Source: an uncultured Lachnospiraceae bacterium (lineage in GTDB: Bacteria > Bacillota > Clostridia > Lachnospirales > Lachnospiraceae). From it: a stretch of 64,000 bases of DNA. Below, piece after piece: positions 16,350 to 25,497 of this stretch. The position numbers and the translations under genes are program-made. The DNA lies in contig CALWET010000016.1 of assembly GCA_944377385.1 (NCBI GenBank), positions 1 to 64,000 of the forward strand, in the 5' to 3' direction. Position 1 is the first letter of the stretch. Every line of letters begins with the position of its first letter. The notes beneath the pieces are model-generated. The model was not told the origin of the DNA. It was given only the letters and a program-made list of their open reading frames with translations, and searched no databases.

Positions 16350-18836
16350 ATGACAGACAAACTCTATGATATGATCAACTGGGCGGACGTGGAAGAGATA
16401 GAATATTCAGAATCCATGTACCCAAAGCGCATACTGGGAGCTCATGCCGCTGATGGAGGCGGAAGCCTGATACAGGCCTACATCCCTCATGCCATGGCCA
16501 TAGATCTGATAAAGGATGACGGCAAAAAGCCGGTGCCCATGGAGGCCTGTGATGACGAGGGCTTTTTTGCGCTGTGGGTGCCGGAGGAGGATTTTGATTA
16601 TCGCTTCAATGTCACCTACGACAACGGCTTCAAGGCTGAGATAGAGGATGCATATAACCCCAAGTTCCGCAGTGTATTTACGGAACAGGATTATAAAAGG
16701 CTTTCTGAGGGGATAGCCTATGACCTTTATGATAAGCTCGGGGCCCATGTCATGAATATGGAGGGCTGCAGCGGAGTTAATTTTGCAGTCTTTGCTCCGG
16801 AGGCTGAGCGTGTCAGTGTGGTAGGAGACTTTGATCTCTGGGACGGACGCCTGTATCAGATGCACAGGGATGAATACTCAGGCATATTCGAGCTTTTCAT
16901 TCCGGGTGTAAAGCAGGGTGATCTTTATAAATACGAGATAAAGACAAAGGGAGGCCAGCTGATACTCAAGGCCGATCCCCATGCCTTTTATTCCGAGCTC
17001 AGGCCGGACACGGCTTCCATAGTATGGGATATAGACAAGTACCACTGGGAGGATAAAGACTGGCTTTCCGAGCGTGAAAAAAAGGATATGAAGAAAAGCC
17101 CCATGAACATATATGAGGTGCATCTTGGATCCTGGAAGCAGAAGCCCCTGGCCGTGGATGCCGAGGGCAACACGATCAATGGCTCTCAGTTCTATAATTA
17201 CAGGGAGCTGGCTCCTGAGCTTTGCGAATATGTAAAGAGCATGGGCTACAGCCATATAGAGCTGCTTCCCATCATGGAGCATCCCTTTGACGGATCCTGG
17301 GGTTATCAGGTAACGGGATATTTTGCTCCCACCAGCCGCTATGGTACTCCCGATGATTTCATGTACTTTATGGATTACATGCATAAAAACGGGATAGGTG
17401 TGATACTGGACTGGGTACCTGCCCATTTCCCCAGAGATGCCTTTGCTCTGGCCGAGTTTGACGGATCCCATGTATATGAGCATGCAGATCCGAGAAAGGG
17501 TGCGCACCCCCACTGGGGAACGCTGATATTCAATTATGCAAAGCCTCAGGTCACAAATTTCCTGATCTCCAATGCCATGTTCTGGGCCGAGCGCTATCAT
17601 GCTGACGGCATACGTCTTGATGCTGTGGCCTCCATGCTGTACCTGGATTATGGCCGCAACGACGGAGAATGGGTGGCCAACATATACGGAGGCAACGAAA
17701 ATCTGGATGCCATAGAGTTCCTCAAGCACCTCAATTCCATCATGCATAAGCGCAATCCCGGTGTCATGATGATAGCTGAGGAATCCACGGCGTGGCCAAT
17801 GATCACCGGCGATCCCAAGGACGGAGGCCTGGGCTTTGATTTCAAGTGGAACATGGGCTTTATGAATGATTTCCTTCACTATATGCAGACTGATCCGTAT
17901 TTCAGGAAGGATAACTATGGAGCCCTGACCTTTTCCATGTTCTATAATTACAGCGAGGACTTTATACTCACCTTTTCCCATGACGAGGTAGTGCATCTGA
18001 AGGGGTCCATGCTTTCAAAGATGCCCTCACCGGATTTTGACGTCAAGGCCAGACACCTGAGGGCCGCCTATGGCTATTTCATGACCCATCCGGACAAAAA
18101 GCTGCTCTTTATGGGCCAGGATTTCGGACAGAATGATGAATGGCAGGAGTGCATGTCCCTGGAGTGGGAGCTCCTTGAGTATCCCGTGCATAAAAACATG
18201 CAAAGCTTCATGAGGGATCTGAACGAGCTCTATCGGAGCCATCCGGCGCTTTGGAAGCTGGATTATGAGCCCGAGGGCTTTGAGTGGATAAACTGTGCAT
18301 ATCCAGAGCTTTCCATGGTCATGTTCATGAGAAAGACAGAAAAGCCGGAGGATACACTGATCATAGTTTCCAATTTTGATACCCTGCCTCATATGGGTTT
18401 TCGTATTGGAGTGCCTTTTGCGGGCACATTTAAGGAGATACTGAACTCCGATGACAAAAAATACGGAGGCGAGGGCATAGGCAATCCAAGGAGCCTCAGA
18501 TCAAAGAAGCTTGCCTGGGATGAAAGGGCAAATTCCATAGAGATAAACATCCCGCCTCTTTCCACCATGGTATTCAGCTGTCACCCTATCGCAGAAAAGG
18601 AAGAGAAAAAAGAGGAAAAGCCTTCCCAAAAGGAAGAAAAGACTGCTAAAAAGGAGGCAAGGCCCTCCAAAGCAAAGGCAGAAGCAGTAAAGACCAGGCT
18701 CAGCTCCAAAAAGGCCTCCGGTGCGCCGGAGCCGCCTAAGTCCAAGCGTCAGGGCACAAGGACTGCATCGGCAGGAAAAACAGCGGGCCATTCGGTAAAG
18801 AGCAAGGCAGTAAGCAGAAAACCAAAGATAACCTAA
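16350..18836 (+). CDS. glgB: 1,4-alpha-glucan (glycogen) branching enzyme with lysine-rich C-terminal tail
   Basis: Creates alpha-1,6 branches in glycogen. An N-terminal carbohydrate-binding region and CBM48 domain precede the GH13 barrel. Catalytic residues are intact: Asp424 (DGIRLDAV), Glu477 (MIAEES) and Asp545 (SHDEVVH). At 828 residues it is longer than usual because of an approximately 80-residue tail (from about base 18595) with some 20 lysines plus Ala, Ser, Pro and Glu, reminiscent of histone H1-like tails. The tail is unlikely to be catalytic and may bind nucleic acid, glycogen or polyanions. The preceding GH13 gene is probably cotranscribed. No glgC, glgA or glgP is in the window. 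Confidence 0.94.
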   Translation: MTDKLYDMINWADVEEIEYSESMYPKRILGAHAADGGGSLIQAYIPHAMAIDLIKDDGKKPVPMEACDDEGFFALWVPEEDFDYRFNVTYDNGFKAEIEDAYNPKFRSVFTEQDYKRLSEGIAYDLYDKLGAHVMNMEGCSGVNFAVFAPEAERVSVVGDFDLWDGRLYQMHRDEYSGIFELFIPGVKQGDLYKYEIKTKGGQLILKADPHAFYSELRPDTASIVWDIDKYHWEDKDWLSEREKKDMKKSPMNIYEVHLGSWKQKPLAVDAEGNTINGSQFYNYRELAPELCEYVKSMGYSHIELLPIMEHPFDGSWGYQVTGYFAPTSRYGTPDDFMYFMDYMHKNGIGVILDWVPAHFPRDAFALAEFDGSHVYEHADPRKGAHPHWGTLIFNYAKPQVTNFLISNAMFWAERYHADGIRLDAVASMLYLDYGRNDGEWVANIYGGNENLDAIEFLKHLNSIMHKRNPGVMMIAEESTAWPMITGDPKDGGLGFDFKWNMGFMNDFLHYMQTDPYFRKDNYGALTFSMFYNYSEDFILTFSHDEVVHLKGSMLSKMPSPDFDVKARHLRAAYGYFMTHPDKKLLFMGQDFGQNDEWQECMSLEWELLEYPVHKNMQSFMRDLNELYRSHPALWKLDYEPEGFEWINCAYPELSMVMFMRKTEKPEDTLIIVSNFDTLPHMGFRIGVPFAGTFKEILNSDDKKYGGEGIGNPRSLRSKKLAWDERANSIEINIPPLSTMVFSCHPIAEKEEKKEEKPSQKEEKTAKKEARPSKAKAEAVKTRLSSKKASGAPEPPKSKRQGTRTASAGKTAGHSVKSKAVSRKPKIT

Positions 18837-18842
18837 AAAAGA

Positions 18843-18866
18843 AGGGGCATTGAGCCCCTCTTTTTA
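18843..18866. terminator. Terminator after glgB
   Basis: AGGGGC (18843-18848) pairs with GCCCCT (18854-18859), followed by CTTTTTAT. The complementary strand also reads into a T-run. Confidence 0.88.
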
Positions 18867-19044
18867 TGCAGCTTTTAAAAGCTCTCTTTACTTTTTTCTT
18901 ACGGCCGCCTTATCTAAAGCTTAAATAAGCAAAACTCCTCTTGATTTTTGAAAGCTTTTCGTGAATCATATCGTATATCTTATGTAAGAGCCAACAAGAT
19001 AGATCAAAATGGCTCAAATAAGTCAAAAGAGGAGAATAAAATTT

Positions 19045-19860
19045 ATGAAGAAGAGATATACAAGGATCATAGCCATGGCAGCTGCTTTCATGCTTTCAGC
19101 ATCAATGCTTGCGGGCTGCGGGGACAAGGCCCTGATAGGCGGAGCGGATGCTGCTACAGACATAGTGATCGAGTCTGAGGCCGCAGAGACTGAGGACAGG
19201 TCATCAGAGGTAAGCGAGAGCGAGGTGTCCATGGAGACACTGGGAGAGCTTGGAGAAACAGAGGATGCCGGAGAGGAGGAGACCTATATAGACATGCAGC
19301 CTGTAGCAAAGTGGGGATACATAGCCTCTGTGGATGAGGAAAACCAGAGGATCAGCTTCAACAGCAACGAGTATATGGTCGATGAGGACGGAAATCAAAG
19401 TGAAACAGTGATGGAGATCATACTGCATGTGCCTTCATCCACACCTGTGCTGGATGGGACCACGCTGATGCCGGTGGCGCTTTCTGACATCGACACCTCG
19501 GCTCCCGTATATGTATGGACCTCCATGGCCATGACCATGAGCCTGCCTCCCCAGACCACGGCTCAGGTGTTGATCGTAAATGTGCCTGAGGATGCCTCGG
19601 CTCCCATGTATGTGATCGCAAAGGACGTGGAAAAGACCGATGATGGAATCATCATCACCGACCAGGACGGAGTAAAGTGGAGGGCAGACGCTGATACCCA
19701 GGTAAGCCCCTATCTGACCAGGAATATCGTTACGCTTGATGATGTGGCAGTTGGTACAAGATGCATAGTATCACAGGCTTCAGAGACCACTACCTCCGGA
19801 ACGGAAAAGGCAGGCGATGCCGATGCCTATGCCGCAAAGCTCATGCTCTTTGCAGACTAA
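19045..19860 (+). CDS. Secreted lipoprotein of unknown function
   Basis: The 271-residue product has a lipoprotein signal: MKKRYTR, a hydrophobic stretch, and the lipobox LAGC with the lipidated cysteine near residue 24. An acidic Glu/Thr/Ser linker follows, then a globular region beginning KWGYIASVDEENQRISF with alternating beta-like segments (EIILHVPSSTPVLDGTTL, GVKWRADADTQVSPY). I recognise no named domain; the beta-rich core resembles small OB-like extracellular domains only loosely. ATG 19045 follows GAGGAG at a spacing of about 10. The 200-base region before it holds no other gene. Confidence 0.75.
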   Translation: MKKRYTRIIAMAAAFMLSASMLAGCGDKALIGGADAATDIVIESEAAETEDRSSEVSESEVSMETLGELGETEDAGEEETYIDMQPVAKWGYIASVDEENQRISFNSNEYMVDEDGNQSETVMEIILHVPSSTPVLDGTTLMPVALSDIDTSAPVYVWTSMAMTMSLPPQTTAQVLIVNVPEDASAPMYVIAKDVEKTDDGIIITDQDGVKWRADADTQVSPYLTRNIVTLDDVAVGTRCIVSQASETTTSGTEKAGDADAYAAKLMLFAD

Positions 19861-19911
19861 GCTTGATACTTGGGCAGATTTCTGTTAAACTTAATTTCTA
19901 AATCCATATCG

Positions 19912-19972
19912 TGGAAGGACAGCCAATGCTGTCCTTCCATTGTACGGTCTTATGGCAGTTTGGCCATAAGAC
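19912..19972. repeat. Two consecutive perfect inverted repeats
   Basis: TGGAAGGACAGC (19912-19923) pairs with its complement at 19928-19939 around a CAAT loop, a 12-bp perfect stem. A second stem, GTCTTATGGC (19947-19956) with GCCATAAGAC (19963-19972), follows seven bases later. Neither is followed by a T-run, so they are weak terminators at best. They may stabilise the mRNA end. Confidence 0.6.
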
Positions 19973-20007
19973 GTAAATGAAGCAGATATGATCTGAGGAC
20001 AGATAAC

Positions 20008-20811
20008 ATGAATTCAAATCCATCAAATAAAAGAGACAGGGCCAGGCATGATGTGTCAGGACGCAGAAAGGGATCAGGGAGCCAGAGGATACTTTATGAT
20101 GCCAATGGAGTCAGAATCAAGGGCAGCCGCATTCCAATGAAGATAAAGAGGGCCCTGCTGTTCTATATCATTCCCTATATAGTCCTCAACGGGCTTATAT
20201 TCTTTTTCGTGACTGCAACTCCCAGCGTGGATATGAGAGTCCTGGATACAAGTGATTACCAGCATACCCAGGTGGAGTTTGAGATCAAGAGCATCCTGCC
20301 CATAAGCGAGCTGTCTGTAAACATGGAGTCCGAGGATGTGGAATATACGGAATCATCAAGACACCACTATGTATGTGATATAGATCAAAACGGTATGCTC
20401 TATGTGACAGTCAAGTCCTGGAACGGCATGCAGACCACGAATTATGTGGATGTCAGCGTCCTTGATGATACGGCTCCCTCCATTGACGAAGAGACCTGTG
20501 TCATATCTGAGGGCTATCTGACCTTTACCATAGAGGACAGCCAGTCAGGGGTGGACTTTGATTCCATATACGGTATATATGACGGAGACAAGCAGGTAAA
20601 GCCTACAAGGATGGATACGGCTACGGGGACGGTCACCATCCCCATGTATTCGGATACCATAGAGCTTCATTTTGAGGATATGGTTGGCAATGCCCGTATG
20701 GGTACCATCAGTGCCACCACAGATTATGAGGAGAGCGACGAGGGCCAGGAGCAGGAGAGTGAAGTTGCTGCGGCAGAGGAGGAAAGCAGCTCCTCAGAGG
20801 AAGAGTCCTGA
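20008..20811 (+). CDS. Single-pass membrane protein with extracellular Ig-like domain
   Basis: A basic, polar N-terminus of about 45 residues (SNKRDRARH, GRRKGSG) is followed by one transmembrane helix near residues 49-69 (ALLFYIIPYIVLNGLIFFFV). The external part is beta-rich, and DDTAPSIDEETCVISEGYLTFTIEDSQSGVD resembles bacterial Ig-like or bacterial-surface beta-sandwich repeats. The last 30 residues are Glu/Ser-rich. Orientation would be cytoplasmic N-terminus and external C-terminus. I cannot assign a function. The gene follows the lipoprotein gene after two hairpins and ends just before the MarR-controlled promoter. Confidence 0.7.
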   Translation: MNSNPSNKRDRARHDVSGRRKGSGSQRILYDANGVRIKGSRIPMKIKRALLFYIIPYIVLNGLIFFFVTATPSVDMRVLDTSDYQHTQVEFEIKSILPISELSVNMESEDVEYTESSRHHYVCDIDQNGMLYVTVKSWNGMQTTNYVDVSVLDDTAPSIDEETCVISEGYLTFTIEDSQSGVDFDSIYGIYDGDKQVKPTRMDTATGTVTIPMYSDTIELHFEDMVGNARMGTISATTDYEESDEGQEQESEVAAAEEESSSSEEES

Positions 20812-20866
20812 GAGGAAGCCCGAGCCTTGGCTTTATGAAAATTTTGTGAAATAAGGATAGGATTCA

Positions 20867-20910
20867 TTGACTTGTAGCACGCTACACATTATAATGTGTC
20901 GCGTGCTACA
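20867..20910 (+). promoter_or_regulatory. Promoter overlapped by a 38-bp palindromic MarR operator
   Basis: TTGACT (20867-20872), a 17-base spacer and TATAAT (20890-20895) form a near-consensus promoter. Arms TGTAGCACGC (20873-20882) and GCGTGCTACA (20901-20910) are perfect inverted repeats. Between them, ACACATTATAATGTGT (20884-20899) is itself a perfect palindrome. Only one base pair of the 38 breaks symmetry. The arrangement would block RNA polymerase when bound, and the adjacent MarR-type gene is the obvious ligand. Confidence 0.88.
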
Positions 20911-20985
20911 GTTTTGTTGCTGAAACATATGCTGCACATTTTCATATGTGTCATATCAGCTTGAAGCTTGGATATGGAGGATATC

Positions 20986-21426
20986 ATGGAAAAGAAGCGC
21001 ACAGGCTATCTGCTGAAAAGCGTTACCGAAAGGCTGAAAAAGGATACGGATTACATGCTCAGCAGAAAGGGACTCACCTTTTCCCAGAGCAGGCTCATGT
21101 TTTTCCTTTCCCAGAATGGAGGCAGTGCCACACAAAAGGAGATAGAGGTATTCATGGATGTGTCCCATCCGACGGTGGTAGGGCTTGTAAACAGGATGGA
21201 GCAGAATGGCTTCATCTCCTGCCATATTGACCCGCTTGACCGCAGGAACAAGATCGTATCTCTGACGGAAAAGGCAAAGGAGGCAGGGAACAGCATGCTG
21301 GATTCCATGAAGCTCCAGGAGCAGGCCATGTTCAGGGGGTTTTCAGATGAGGACAGACAGAGATTTGACGATTACCTTTTCCGCATCTATACAAATCTGA
21401 GCGAAAAGCATATGACGAGACTTTGA
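20986..21426 (+). CDS. MarR family transcriptional repressor
   Basis: The 146-residue winged-helix protein has the MarR core: recognition-helix region SATQKEIEVFMDVSHPTVVGLVNRMEQNGFI (about 51-81) and the wing DPLDRRNKIVSLTEKAKE (about 86-103). ATG 20986 follows GGAGG by five bases; upstream TTG at 20968 lacks support. The promoter upstream carries a long palindrome, so autorepression and control of the two ABC genes immediately downstream are likely. The gene ends 14 bases before the first ABC gene. The inducing ligand is unknown; hydrophobic drugs or phenolics are usual for the family. Confidence 0.92.
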   Translation: MEKKRTGYLLKSVTERLKKDTDYMLSRKGLTFSQSRLMFFLSQNGGSATQKEIEVFMDVSHPTVVGLVNRMEQNGFISCHIDPLDRRNKIVSLTEKAKEAGNSMLDSMKLQEQAMFRGFSDEDRQRFDDYLFRIYTNLSEKHMTRL

Positions 21427-21440
21427 TTCAGGAGACCTAT

Positions 21441-23201
21441 ATGAACATTATCAGGACTTTGTTTAAAAGCTCAAGGCAGTATACAAAGGGAGCTATCATA
21501 ACCATATGCCTCTCTGCCCTTGAGGTATGCTTTGAGATAGTCATTCCGACTACCATGTCAGGGCTGATAGATTACGGCATAAATGTCGGAAATATCTCCA
21601 TGGTATGGCGATATGGAGCCATGCTGGTGCTTTTTGCGGCAATGCAGCTTACTACCGGCATGGCAGCCGCCAGGCTTGCAGCCCGCAGCTCGGCAGGCTT
21701 TGCCTCAAACCTGCGCATGGATATGTACAAAAACATCCAGAGCTTTTCATTTTCAAATATTGACAAATTCTCCACCGGCTCGCTGGTGACCAGACTGACC
21801 ACGGATGTGACAAATGTACAGATGGCTTATCAGATGATGACACGCATGGTAATCCGTTCACCGCTCATGCTCATCTTTTCCATGACTGCGGCATTCAGGA
21901 TCAGCTCAGAGATATCTTCACTGTTTTTGATATGCATACCGATACTTGGCATAGGACTTTTTGCCATCATCAGAGTTGCCATGCCGCTCTTCCAGCAGGT
22001 ATTCCATACCTATGATGAGCTAAACAATGTGGTACAGGAAAATGTACAGGCCATACGTGTGGTAAAGACCTTTGATCAGCAGGAGCATGAGATAGGAAAG
22101 TTTGGTGCTGTGTCGGATCGCATTTATAAGCTGTTTTCCAAGGCCGAGCGCTTTACTGCCCTCAACATGCCGCTTATGCAGTCATGCATGTATCTGTGCA
22201 TGATACTGATCTCGTGGATAGGAGCCCAGGCCATAGTGCTGAGCGGAAATGATCCCGCTGTGGGACTTACGACAGGAAACCTGACTGCCCTTATCACCTA
22301 TAGCATACAGACTCTCTCCAGCCTGATGATGCTGTCCATGGTGTTTGTAATGATGACCATAGCAGGCTCATCTGCAGAGCGTATCTCAGAGGTGCTGAGT
22401 GAGCGCAGTGACATTGCAGATCCCGCTGATCCCGTGATGGAGGTCAAAAACGGGGATGTCTGCTTTGAGCATGTGGACCTTTTATATGACAAGTCTGCTG
22501 ACAAAAAGGTGCTCTCAGACATAAACCTGGAGCTTGGATCCGGGCAGACCCTGGGTATCATAGGGGGCACCGGCTCCTCAAAGTCATCTCTGGTACAGCT
22601 GATACCAAGGCTCTATGATGTGACGGGAGGCCGTGTGCTGATTGGAGATGTGGATGTCAGGGACTATGATCTTGAGGTCCTTAGAAATTCAGTGGCCATG
22701 GTGCTTCAGAAAAATGAGCTATTCTCCGGCACGATCACGGAAAACCTGCGCTGGGGCAATGAGCATGCCACGGATGAGGAGATACGTGAGGCTGCAAGGC
22801 TTGCCTGCGCAGACGAGTTTATAGAGCAGTTCCCTGACAAGTATGATACCTATATCGAGCAGGGCGGGACCAATGTTTCCGGCGGACAGAAGCAGAGGCT
22901 CTGTATCGCCAGGGCTCTGCTGAAAAAGCCCAAGGTACTTATCCTGGATGATTCCACCAGTGCTGTAGATACAAAGACAGACGCCATCATCCAGAACTCC
23001 TTCAGGACATATATACCTGAGACCACAAAGATCATCATTTCCCAGCGTATCAGCTCCGTACAGAATGCTGACAAGATCATAGTTATGGACGACGGCAGGA
23101 TCATAGCCTGCGGTACTCATGAGGAGCTTTTGGAAACCAGTCCCATATATAAGGAGATATATATGCAGCAGCAGAAGGGAGGCGCAGAGGATGAGCAGTA
23201 A
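21441..23201 (+). CDS. ABC exporter half-transporter A (membrane and ATPase domains)
   Basis: Type IV ABC exporter subunit of 586 residues: six membrane helices (to about residue 320), then an ATPase domain with Walker A GGTGSSKSS, signature VSGGQ and Walker B LILDDST. The residue after Walker B is Asp instead of the catalytic Glu, the pattern of the degenerate site in heterodimeric exporters such as TM287/288 and LmrCD. Its partner is the next gene, which has the normal Glu. ATG 21441 follows CAGGAGA. It lies directly behind the MarR gene, pointing to drug or metabolite efflux. The substrate cannot be deduced. Confidence 0.92.
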   Translation: MNIIRTLFKSSRQYTKGAIITICLSALEVCFEIVIPTTMSGLIDYGINVGNISMVWRYGAMLVLFAAMQLTTGMAAARLAARSSAGFASNLRMDMYKNIQSFSFSNIDKFSTGSLVTRLTTDVTNVQMAYQMMTRMVIRSPLMLIFSMTAAFRISSEISSLFLICIPILGIGLFAIIRVAMPLFQQVFHTYDELNNVVQENVQAIRVVKTFDQQEHEIGKFGAVSDRIYKLFSKAERFTALNMPLMQSCMYLCMILISWIGAQAIVLSGNDPAVGLTTGNLTALITYSIQTLSSLMMLSMVFVMMTIAGSSAERISEVLSERSDIADPADPVMEVKNGDVCFEHVDLLYDKSADKKVLSDINLELGSGQTLGIIGGTGSSKSSLVQLIPRLYDVTGGRVLIGDVDVRDYDLEVLRNSVAMVLQKNELFSGTITENLRWGNEHATDEEIREAARLACADEFIEQFPDKYDTYIEQGGTNVSGGQKQRLCIARALLKKPKVLILDDSTSAVDTKTDAIIQNSFRTYIPETTKIIISQRISSVQNADKIIVMDDGRIIACGTHEELLETSPIYKEIYMQQQKGGAEDEQ

Positions 23202-25104
23202 AACAGTAAATACAAAGCCCGTGCAGCGCTTCAACAAGGATGTGGTAAAGAGACTGCTTTCATATATGACGGCCTACAAAAAAACTCTGGTAGTAGTCAC
23301 GATATGCATACTGCTGTCAGCGCTGGCATCGGCAGGCTCGGCAATGTTTGTTGAGATACTGATAGATAAATATATCACACCCCTGTTGCTTGAGGCATCA
23401 CCGGTATTCTCCGGACTTGTCAAAGCACTCTGCATGATGGCCGCAGTATATGCCGTAGGTGTCATATGCGGATATGCATATAATCGTCTGATGGTCACCA
23501 TAGCCCAGGCGACCTTGAAAAAAATAAGGGATGACATGTTCTCACGCATGCAGTATCTGCCCATCAGCTTTTTCGATACTCATACCCATGGCGAGATCAT
23601 GAGCCTTTATACAAACGATACTGATACGCTTAGGCAGTTCATAGCCCAGTCGCTGCCACATCTTGTATCCTCGATGTGTACGATGATAGCGGTGTTCTGC
23701 TGCATGATCTATCTGAGCATATGGCTTACTCTGATAGTCATATTCAGCGTGGTGCTGATACTCCTGCTGGTCAGGAAGATCACCGGAAAGACTGCATTCT
23801 TCTTTGTAAAGCAGCAGCAGTCCATAGGCGCTCTGAATGGATATATCGAGGAGATGATAAACGGACAGAAGGTCATAAAGGTATTCTGTCATGAAGATAA
23901 GAACCTAGAGGGCTTTGCAAAGAAAAATGAGGACTGGCGTCTGGCAGCCACTAATGCAAACGGACGTGCAAACTCCATGATGCCCATGATGAACGGACTT
24001 GGCTATGCCACCTATGTGGCCATAGCTATCATAGGCTCATATATGTCCATATCTCAGATACCTAATCTGGGCTTTGCAGGCACGGGCACCATCACCGTTG
24101 GAGTGATAGCCTCGTTCCTGACCCTGTCCAGAAACTTTATAAATCCCATATCCCAGATGGCCAATCAGTTCAATTCAGTCATCATGGCTCTGGCAGGAGC
24201 CGAAAGGATATTTAGGTTCATGGACGAGCTGCCTGAGACGGACAACGGCTATGTGACCCTGGTCAATGCCAGGGAGGAAAATGGACAGCTCATCCCTTGT
24301 GAGGAGCACACCGGTACCTGGGCCTGGAAGCATCCTCATCAGGCAGACGGCACTGTTACCTATACAAAGCTTGAGGGGCGGGTGGTCCTTGATCATGTGG
24401 ATTTTTCCTATGTCAAGGGCAAGGAGGTGCTGCATGACATCACGCTGTATGCAGAACCGGGACAAAAGATTGCTTTTGTAGGAGCCACCGGAGCAGGCAA
24501 GACGACTATCACAAATCTGATAAACCGCTTCTATGATATAGATGACGGAAAGATAAGATATGATGGCATAAACATAAACAAGATAAAGAAGCAGGACCTG
24601 AGACGCTCCCTTGGCGTGGTGCTCCAGGATGTATATCTTTTCACAGGTACTGTAATGGAAAACATACGCTATGGAAAGCCGGATGCCACTGACGAGGAGT
24701 GTATAGCTGCGGCAAAGCTTGCCAATGCGGACAGCTTTATACGCATGCTGCCAAAGGGCTATAATACCTTGCTCAAGGGCGGAGGCGCAGGACTGAGCCA
24801 GGGACAGAGGCAGCTGCTGTCCATAGCCAGGGCAGCGGTGGCAGACCCTCCTGTCATGATACTTGACGAGGCAACATCTTCAATAGATACACATACTGAG
24901 GCCCTGGTCCAGGCAGGAATGGACAGGCTCATGAAGGGCCGCACCACCTTTGTCATAGCCCACAGGCTGTCCACTGTGCAGAATTCAGATGTGATCATGG
25001 TCCTGGACCATGGACGCATAATCGAGCGCGGCAGCCATGATGAGCTCATCGCAAAGAAGGGGACCTATTATCAGCTTTATACGGGAGCCTTTGAGCTTGA
25101 GTAA
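23191..25104 (+). CDS. ABC exporter half-transporter B (membrane and ATPase domains)
   Basis: Second half of the heterodimer, 637 residues. Six membrane helices are followed by an approximately 50-residue extra segment before the ATPase domain (EENGQLIPCEEHTGTWAWK region), as seen in other clostridial partners of this kind. Walker A is GATGAGKTT, the signature is LSQGQ and Walker B is MILDEATSS with catalytic Glu. Site pairing with subunit A therefore gives one competent and one degenerate ATP site. ATG 23191 overlaps the upstream gene by 11 bases and follows GGGAGG. A terminator follows at 25116. Confidence 0.92.
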   Translation: MSSKTVNTKPVQRFNKDVVKRLLSYMTAYKKTLVVVTICILLSALASAGSAMFVEILIDKYITPLLLEASPVFSGLVKALCMMAAVYAVGVICGYAYNRLMVTIAQATLKKIRDDMFSRMQYLPISFFDTHTHGEIMSLYTNDTDTLRQFIAQSLPHLVSSMCTMIAVFCCMIYLSIWLTLIVIFSVVLILLLVRKITGKTAFFFVKQQQSIGALNGYIEEMINGQKVIKVFCHEDKNLEGFAKKNEDWRLAATNANGRANSMMPMMNGLGYATYVAIAIIGSYMSISQIPNLGFAGTGTITVGVIASFLTLSRNFINPISQMANQFNSVIMALAGAERIFRFMDELPETDNGYVTLVNAREENGQLIPCEEHTGTWAWKHPHQADGTVTYTKLEGRVVLDHVDFSYVKGKEVLHDITLYAEPGQKIAFVGATGAGKTTITNLINRFYDIDDGKIRYDGININKIKKQDLRRSLGVVLQDVYLFTGTVMENIRYGKPDATDEECIAAAKLANADSFIRMLPKGYNTLLKGGGAGLSQGQRQLLSIARAAVADPPVMILDEATSSIDTHTEALVQAGMDRLMKGRTTFVIAHRLSTVQNSDVIMVLDHGRIIERGSHDELIAKKGTYYQLYTGAFELE

Positions 25105-25115
25105 AGGTGAGGATG

Positions 25116-25148
25116 GGGCAGGAAAGTCACGCTTTCCTGCTCTTTTCT
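25116..25148 (+). terminator. Terminator of the marR-ABC operon
   Basis: GCAGGAAAG (25118-25126) pairs with CTTTCCTGC (25132-25140), loop TCACG, then TCTTTTC. Confidence 0.9.
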
Positions 25149-25260
25149 GACTGATGATAAGTTTACTCCGTTCGCATATTGCTGTTGCACGATCTTTACA
25201 CATAGCATATAATATAGTTGTACATACATTGGTGTGTACGATGTGATGGGAGGAAAGCTT

Positions 25261-25497
25261 ATGATAATGACGAAAATTTTTAAAAACGGAAACAGTCAGG
25301 CAATACGCATACCTCAGGAAATGAGGACGGAAAAAAAAGATTATTACATGAATAAGATCGGAGACATTTACATTGCCGTTCCTACAGATGATCCATGGGC
25401 GGCAGCATGTTTGACCGTAGGGACCTTCCCTGAAGATTTTATGGGCGACCGAGAGCAGCCTTCTTGGCAGGATGTTCAGAGCAGGGAGGACATTTGA
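25261..25497 (+). CDS. vapB: VapB-type antitoxin (AbrB-like swapped-hairpin)
   Basis: The 78-residue product begins MIMTKIFKNGNSQAIRIPQEM, the AbrB/MazE-like DNA-binding motif of VagC/VapB antitoxins. The rest (GDRE...QDVQSRED) would wrap the toxin. ATG 25261 follows GGGAGGAAAG; an in-frame ATG at 25234 has no site. It shares one base with vapC (TGATG), so toxin and antitoxin are translationally coupled. Autoregulation by the VapBC complex is usual for the family; no operator was defined. Confidence 0.88.
   Translation: MIMTKIFKNGNSQAIRIPQEMRTEKKDYYMNKIGDIYIAVPTDDPWAAACLTVGTFPEDFMGDREQPSWQDVQSREDI

Noticed and set aside
16878..17996. 372-codon minus-strand frame opposite glgB
   Set aside because: glgB has catalytic motifs and normal length on the plus strand; the antisense frame has no plausible protein character.
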